From positions 1-8,350 of the forward strand of contig JAFADQ010000363.1 in assembly GCA_023424725.1 (NCBI GenBank): a stretch of 8,350 nucleotides of DNA. Reading direction: 5' to 3'. Below, piece after piece: positions 5,561 through 8,350 of the stretch (positions are counted from its first letter, which is position 1; each line of letters begins with the position of its first letter). The notes under the pieces were generated by a model. The model was given only the letters and a program-made list of their open reading frames with translations, was not told the origin of the DNA and made no database searches. Source of the stretch: Bacteroidota bacterium. GTDB taxonomy: Bacteria; Bacteroidota; Bacteroidia; Cytophagales; Hymenobacteraceae. The translations under genes and the position numbers were made by a program.

Positions 5561-7543
5561 TTATAACTCAAGCAAATGAAACGTTTCGCCTGAAAGCGGG
5601 TCGGTAACCGACCGTTTTATGAGTGGCTGCAAGAGCGGGTTTTCCGGCGAGCCTTTTTGGGTGATAAGGAAGTTTATGCCATGCTTTGAAACAAAATCTA
5701 CCTGGCTTTTATCTACAGAAACAAACTCGCCCTGCTCCTGTTGCCGCGCTACAAATTTGCGAAAAACCATAGCCTCGTAACCTATAGAATCCATTTTTTG
5801 CTCCAGCGGGTTTGGGTTCAGGGGCATCTCAAAATCGCTTATGGCAACAACGGCCAGATCGTTATCCATTAGGTTTAGGTAATGGCCCAGCGTGTGCACC
5901 CAGGTGTTGGTGCGGAACACGTTCCAGTACTCGGTAGAGGGCAGAATACACACGCCCACCATGCTTAAGTTGCCGGTATCTACAACAGATTTTATTTCTG
6001 TTAAAAACTGCTCGGAATAATGTTTTTGATGATGCAGTTCGCGCTCTAATTTGCTTGTTAAGTATACATTATATAACAGCAACAGGGCCAGCGCCACGTG
6101 AAACACCAGGTGCCCGCGCACCGAAAGCCGCGCAAAAACAGCAATAATAGCCAGGCAAACCAGCACATTAACCATGGTTAAAGTAATGTTAAACGCAAGC
6201 TGCTGCGGATCTAACTTAAAATACAGAATTGCCCAAACGGTAGAGGCTACAAACGCGATGCACAAATACACGATCAGCAAAAACCATACTTTGCCAAACT
6301 CTATTTTGCGCTGCCCCGCGCGGTAATATTTAACAAACCAAACCGCCAGCAAAACCAAATAAGGAAACGCGGCGATTACTACAAAAACAGTGGTTTTGGT
6401 GTACGGCACAAAGCGTTGCAACAAGCCCTGCGACAGAATATCGTTTAATAAACTGCTGGCCGTGCCTACGCGTTTTAGAGTGTAGCCAGAGCCGCCTCTG
6501 GTAAGGTAATAGAATGTAAAATAGGCCGCCGCTATTAGCAGCGTGTAGGCTAAAACCCTTATCAGAAAACGGTTATCAAATCTAATACTTAATGGGTGGC
6601 CAGGTTTTGTAACGTTACTTAGCAAAAGGGCGCCGAGGCAAAACATGCTTATTCCGCCAATTATTCCCGGAAACGGAGTTGTGCTGGCAACGGTAATACA
6701 GAGCAGACAAATAAACGCGACGGCAAATTTAGAATAGCGAACCGCCAGCACAAATGCCAGCGAGAACATATATAACGGGCCCAGCTTACGGTCTAAGAAA
6801 ATGTTTTTATGGTAAAACAAAAAGCTGTCGTGCAGCAGCGTACGGCCGTTTGCAAAGTAAATAACACCACCCGCGAAAAGCAGCGCCGCGCAAATAACTA
6901 CGCCTTTTACAGTTATGGGCGCGAAGCTCTCCCACAGGGCCAGCAACCCGAAAAAAAAGATAAGATAGAACACCGGGAAAGACACCATCAACAGCGCCGT
7001 TACATTTGGCAACTGCCACACTCGGTACAGCAGCGCGTTGGTCCAGAGTTCGTAATAATGAAAAGGCTCGGAGCCGTGGTAAGTTTGGTCCAGCACATTA
7101 AAGGCCATGGCGTGGTTTTCTATGCCCGTAATGTTAAGAAACTGCGATACGTTGCTGTAAAAAACCAGGTCTTCGTGCGGCGGCCTAACCGGAAATTCGC
7201 CAAAGGTGAGAAACGGATTTACGCCGCTACCATACACGCCTGCACAACCCAGCAACACCAACAATAAAACACTTGCAGATGGCCGGCTTCCCGGAGAAAT
7301 TGTATTCTTTTCCGAAAGATTTTCGGTGCGTTTACTCAGCCACATTTCATACAGCAAAAAAACCGCCAGCAGGTAAAAAGAAAGATGAATGGTTTTAAAG
7401 CCGGTAATAGCCGTGGCATACACCGTAACACAGGCCGTAAGCCCGGTTACAGCACAAGAAAACAAGCCCAGAAAAAGCCTGTTTCGCTGTAACGGCAACA
7501 AATCTGGCCGCCGCAGCCCTTTGCCCGCCAGCCAGATCAGCAC
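5561..7543 (-). CDS. Large polytopic membrane protein, possibly GT-C glycosyltransferase-like; true start uncertain
   Basis: At least 660 residues. About 13 hydrophobic segments lie between residues 22 and 486 (for example 22-45, 52-69, 90-107, 183-204, 212-231, 383-406, 419-441, 452-471), and a soluble C-terminal domain runs from about 495 to 660. The large loop after helix 3 (about 108-180) holds RPPHEDLVFYSN and SEPFHYYELW. An acidic pair in the first big external loop, combined with many helices and a soluble tail, resembles GT-C (lipid-linked sugar donor) enzymes, but no signature decides it. The GTG at 7543 is the only usual start codon in this frame. The frame stays open up to 7624 and encodes another clear helix (PVIKTLIFLFLATLISVAVF), so the protein almost surely begins further upstream. 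An ATG at 7637 lies in another frame one base out. The lipoprotein gene follows 23 bases downstream. Confidence 0.75.
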   Translation of the reverse strand: MLIWLAGKGLRRPDLLPLQRNRLFLGLFSCAVTGLTACVTVYATAITGFKTIHLSFYLLAVFLLYEMWLSKRTENLSEKNTISPGSRPSASVLLLVLLGCAGVYGSGVNPFLTFGEFPVRPPHEDLVFYSNVSQFLNITGIENHAMAFNVLDQTYHGSEPFHYYELWTNALLYRVWQLPNVTALLMVSFPVFYLIFFFGLLALWESFAPITVKGVVICAALLFAGGVIYFANGRTLLHDSFLFYHKNIFLDRKLGPLYMFSLAFVLAVRYSKFAVAFICLLCITVASTTPFPGIIGGISMFCLGALLLSNVTKPGHPLSIRFDNRFLIRVLAYTLLIAAAYFTFYYLTRGGSGYTLKRVGTASSLLNDILSQGLLQRFVPYTKTTVFVVIAAFPYLVLLAVWFVKYYRAGQRKIEFGKVWFLLIVYLCIAFVASTVWAILYFKLDPQQLAFNITLTMVNVLVCLAIIAVFARLSVRGHLVFHVALALLLLYNVYLTSKLERELHHQKHYSEQFLTEIKSVVDTGNLSMVGVCILPSTEYWNVFRTNTWVHTLGHYLNLMDNDLAVVAISDFEMPLNPNPLEQKMDSIGYEAMVFRKFVARQQEQGEFVSVDKSQVDFVSKHGINFLITQKGSPENPLLQPLIKRSVTDPLSGETFHLLEL

Positions 7544-7743
7544 GTAACCGATAACCGAAAAAACAGCAACCGAAATAAGCGTTGCCAGGAAAAGAAAAAT
7601 AAGCGTTTTGATAACGGGAAAGGTTTATTAATGCCATAAAACAGCTCGTTTAGCCCACATAAGGGCACGAGCCATTGCAGCGGGTAAATCTACTAAAATG
7701 AATTTCAATTATCACTTCCCGGGCCCGAATTTCAGGTTTATTA

Positions 7744-7766
7744 GCGGGCAGTACCTGCGGGCAGTA
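7744..7766 (+). repeat. Short direct repeat, possible operator
   Basis: GCGGGCAGTA occurs twice (7744-7753 and 7757-7766) separated by CCT, a 13-base period. It lies about 100 bases upstream of the receptor -7 element, between divergent genes, where a regulator site could sit. The role is inferred only from position. Confidence 0.35.
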
Positions 7767-7862
7767 AAAATGAGGCCGCCGCAGCCCAACCTGCAACCAC
7801 CTAACTCTAAACAACTTACAAACAACCTTGCATTTAACCCGCCCTGTTTATTTTAATACCGC

Positions 7863-7870
7863 TACTTTTG
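7863..7870 (+). promoter_or_regulatory. Bacteroidota -7 promoter element for the receptor gene
   Basis: TACTTTTG, an exact match to TAnnTTTG, ends 21 bases before the ATG at 7892. It is the same octamer as at 3310-3317, where the gap to the ATG is 23 bases. No clear -33 TTG is seen at the ideal spacing. Confidence 0.6.
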
Positions 7871-7891
7871 CGGCGGATTTACAAACATTTA

Positions 7892-8350
7892 ATGAAAAGC
7901 GTACCCATTTTACTTACTTCCCTCCTCACCCTTTTCACCCTTATTTCCTTCCCCTTAAAAGCCCAGCAAGAAGACACTATCCGGCAGGTAAACATTACTT
8001 CCAGCCGCATTCCGTCTTCTTTTAACACCAGCACACGCACGGTAGATGTTATCGACAGCGCGTTTATCGCCAAAAGTCCGGCTACTACGGTGCAGGAAGT
8101 GCTGGAATATTTTGCCGGCGTAGATGTGCGCAACCGTGGCCCGCGCGGCGTGCAATCCGATATCAGCATTCGCGGCAGTAATTTTGAGCAAGCCCTGATA
8201 ATGGTAAACGGCGTAAAAGTAAGCGACCCGCAAACCGGCCACCACGTGCTTAATTTGCCGGTAAGTTTAGACGATATCGAGCGAATTGAAGTGCTGAAAG
8301 GCGCCGGAGCCAGAGCCTACGGGCAAAACGCGTTTAGCGGCGCTATCAAT
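7892..8350 (+). CDS. TonB-dependent outer-membrane receptor (BtuB-like), N-terminal part, cut by window end
   Basis: The first 153 residues of an outer-membrane active transporter, driven by the TonB-ExbBD energy system. The ATG at 7892 begins a signal peptide (MKSVPILLTSLLTLFTLI, cleavage near PLKA-QQ). Residues ~28-38, DTIRQVNITSS, fit a TonB box. The plug domain begins at about 47: VQEVLEYFAGVDVR, then SIRGSNFEQALIMVNGVKV, then LDDIERIEVLKGAGARAYG and NAFSGAIN. This order and spacing match the BtuB/cobalamin or siderophore receptor group without a preceding carboxypeptidase-like domain. The family proline in 'KGP' is Ala here. The substrate cannot be fixed: there is no visible cobalamin riboswitch and the barrel is missing. 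A full protein would be expected to reach roughly 600-750 residues. The start is supported by the -7 element 21 bases upstream. Confidence 0.93.
   Translation, partial: MKSVPILLTSLLTLFTLISFPLKAQQEDTIRQVNITSSRIPSSFNTSTRTVDVIDSAFIAKSPATTVQEVLEYFAGVDVRNRGPRGVQSDISIRGSNFEQALIMVNGVKVSDPQTGHHVLNLPVSLDDIERIEVLKGAGARAYGQNAFSGAIN

Larger units (their letters stand above)
7625..7891. other. Divergent intergenic region between membrane protein and receptor genes
   Basis: About 267 bases without a supported gene. It holds an out-of-frame ATG (7637-7635, minus) that may be the real start of the membrane protein, a tandem GCGGGCAGTA repeat at 7744-7766, and the receptor promoter. No cobalamin riboswitch could be recognised by eye. 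Short open frames here lack family features. Confidence 0.5.

Noticed and set aside
7395..7637. Separate 80-codon minus-strand gene starting with ATG at 7637
   Set aside because: Most of it overlaps the membrane protein in another frame, and its composition is that of a shadow. Only its ATG is of interest as a possible displaced start.
7640..7890. Cobalamin riboswitch upstream of the BtuB-like receptor
   Set aside because: A GAGCCATTGCAG stretch near 7669-7680 loosely resembles the B12 box, but the conserved core elements and their order are missing.
1..8350. CRISPR array, tRNA, rRNA or phage genes
   Set aside because: No regularly spaced repeats, cloverleaf-like segments or phage structural or integrase motifs were seen on either strand.

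Overview
The window looks like chromosomal DNA of a Bacteroidota bacterium, most likely Cytophagales and perhaps Hymenobacteraceae (a tentative placement). Three things support this. A secreted subtilisin-like protease ends in a type IX secretion (Por) sorting domain. Two plus-strand genes carry the Bacteroidota -7 promoter element TAnnTTTG at nearly the same distance from their ATG. The start regions lack strong Shine-Dalgarno sequences. Most genes are of moderate to high GC, and one two-gene island is clearly AT-rich.

Layout. (1) 2-787, +: the 3' part of lipA (lipoyl synthase), followed by a strong bidirectional terminator at 813-843. (2) 871-1497, -: an AT-rich MNT/HEPN (mntA-hepT) toxin-antitoxin module that appears to be decaying. 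hepT carries a one-base frameshift near its start, and the MntA catalytic motif GSX10DXD reads GSX10VXD. (3) 1577-3199, -: a secreted S8 protease with a T9SS sorting tail. (4) 3341-3754, +: a small four-helix membrane protein, divergent from the protease. (5) 4046-4819, +: a SAM-dependent methyltransferase. (6) 4838-5058: a convergent intergenic region with a cluster of REP-like palindromes. (7) 5082-7543 (open to 7624), -: a large polytopic membrane protein with some GT-C-like features and, 23 bases downstream, a small lipoprotein, probably one operon. (8) 7625-7891: a divergent promoter region. (9) 7892 to the window end, +: the signal peptide and plug domain of a BtuB-like TonB-dependent receptor, cut by the window edge.

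Most of the window is ordinary chromosomal content of independent genes rather than one pathway. The observations most worth following are the doubly damaged MNT/HEPN module, the palindromic repeat family at 4838-5058, and the missing canonical start of the large membrane protein. The hepT and membrane-protein anomalies can each be repaired by one base in a short homopolymer run, so assembly error has to be weighed against real gene decay. The MntA substitution is not an indel and is harder to explain that way. I see no convincing wholly new multi-gene system.
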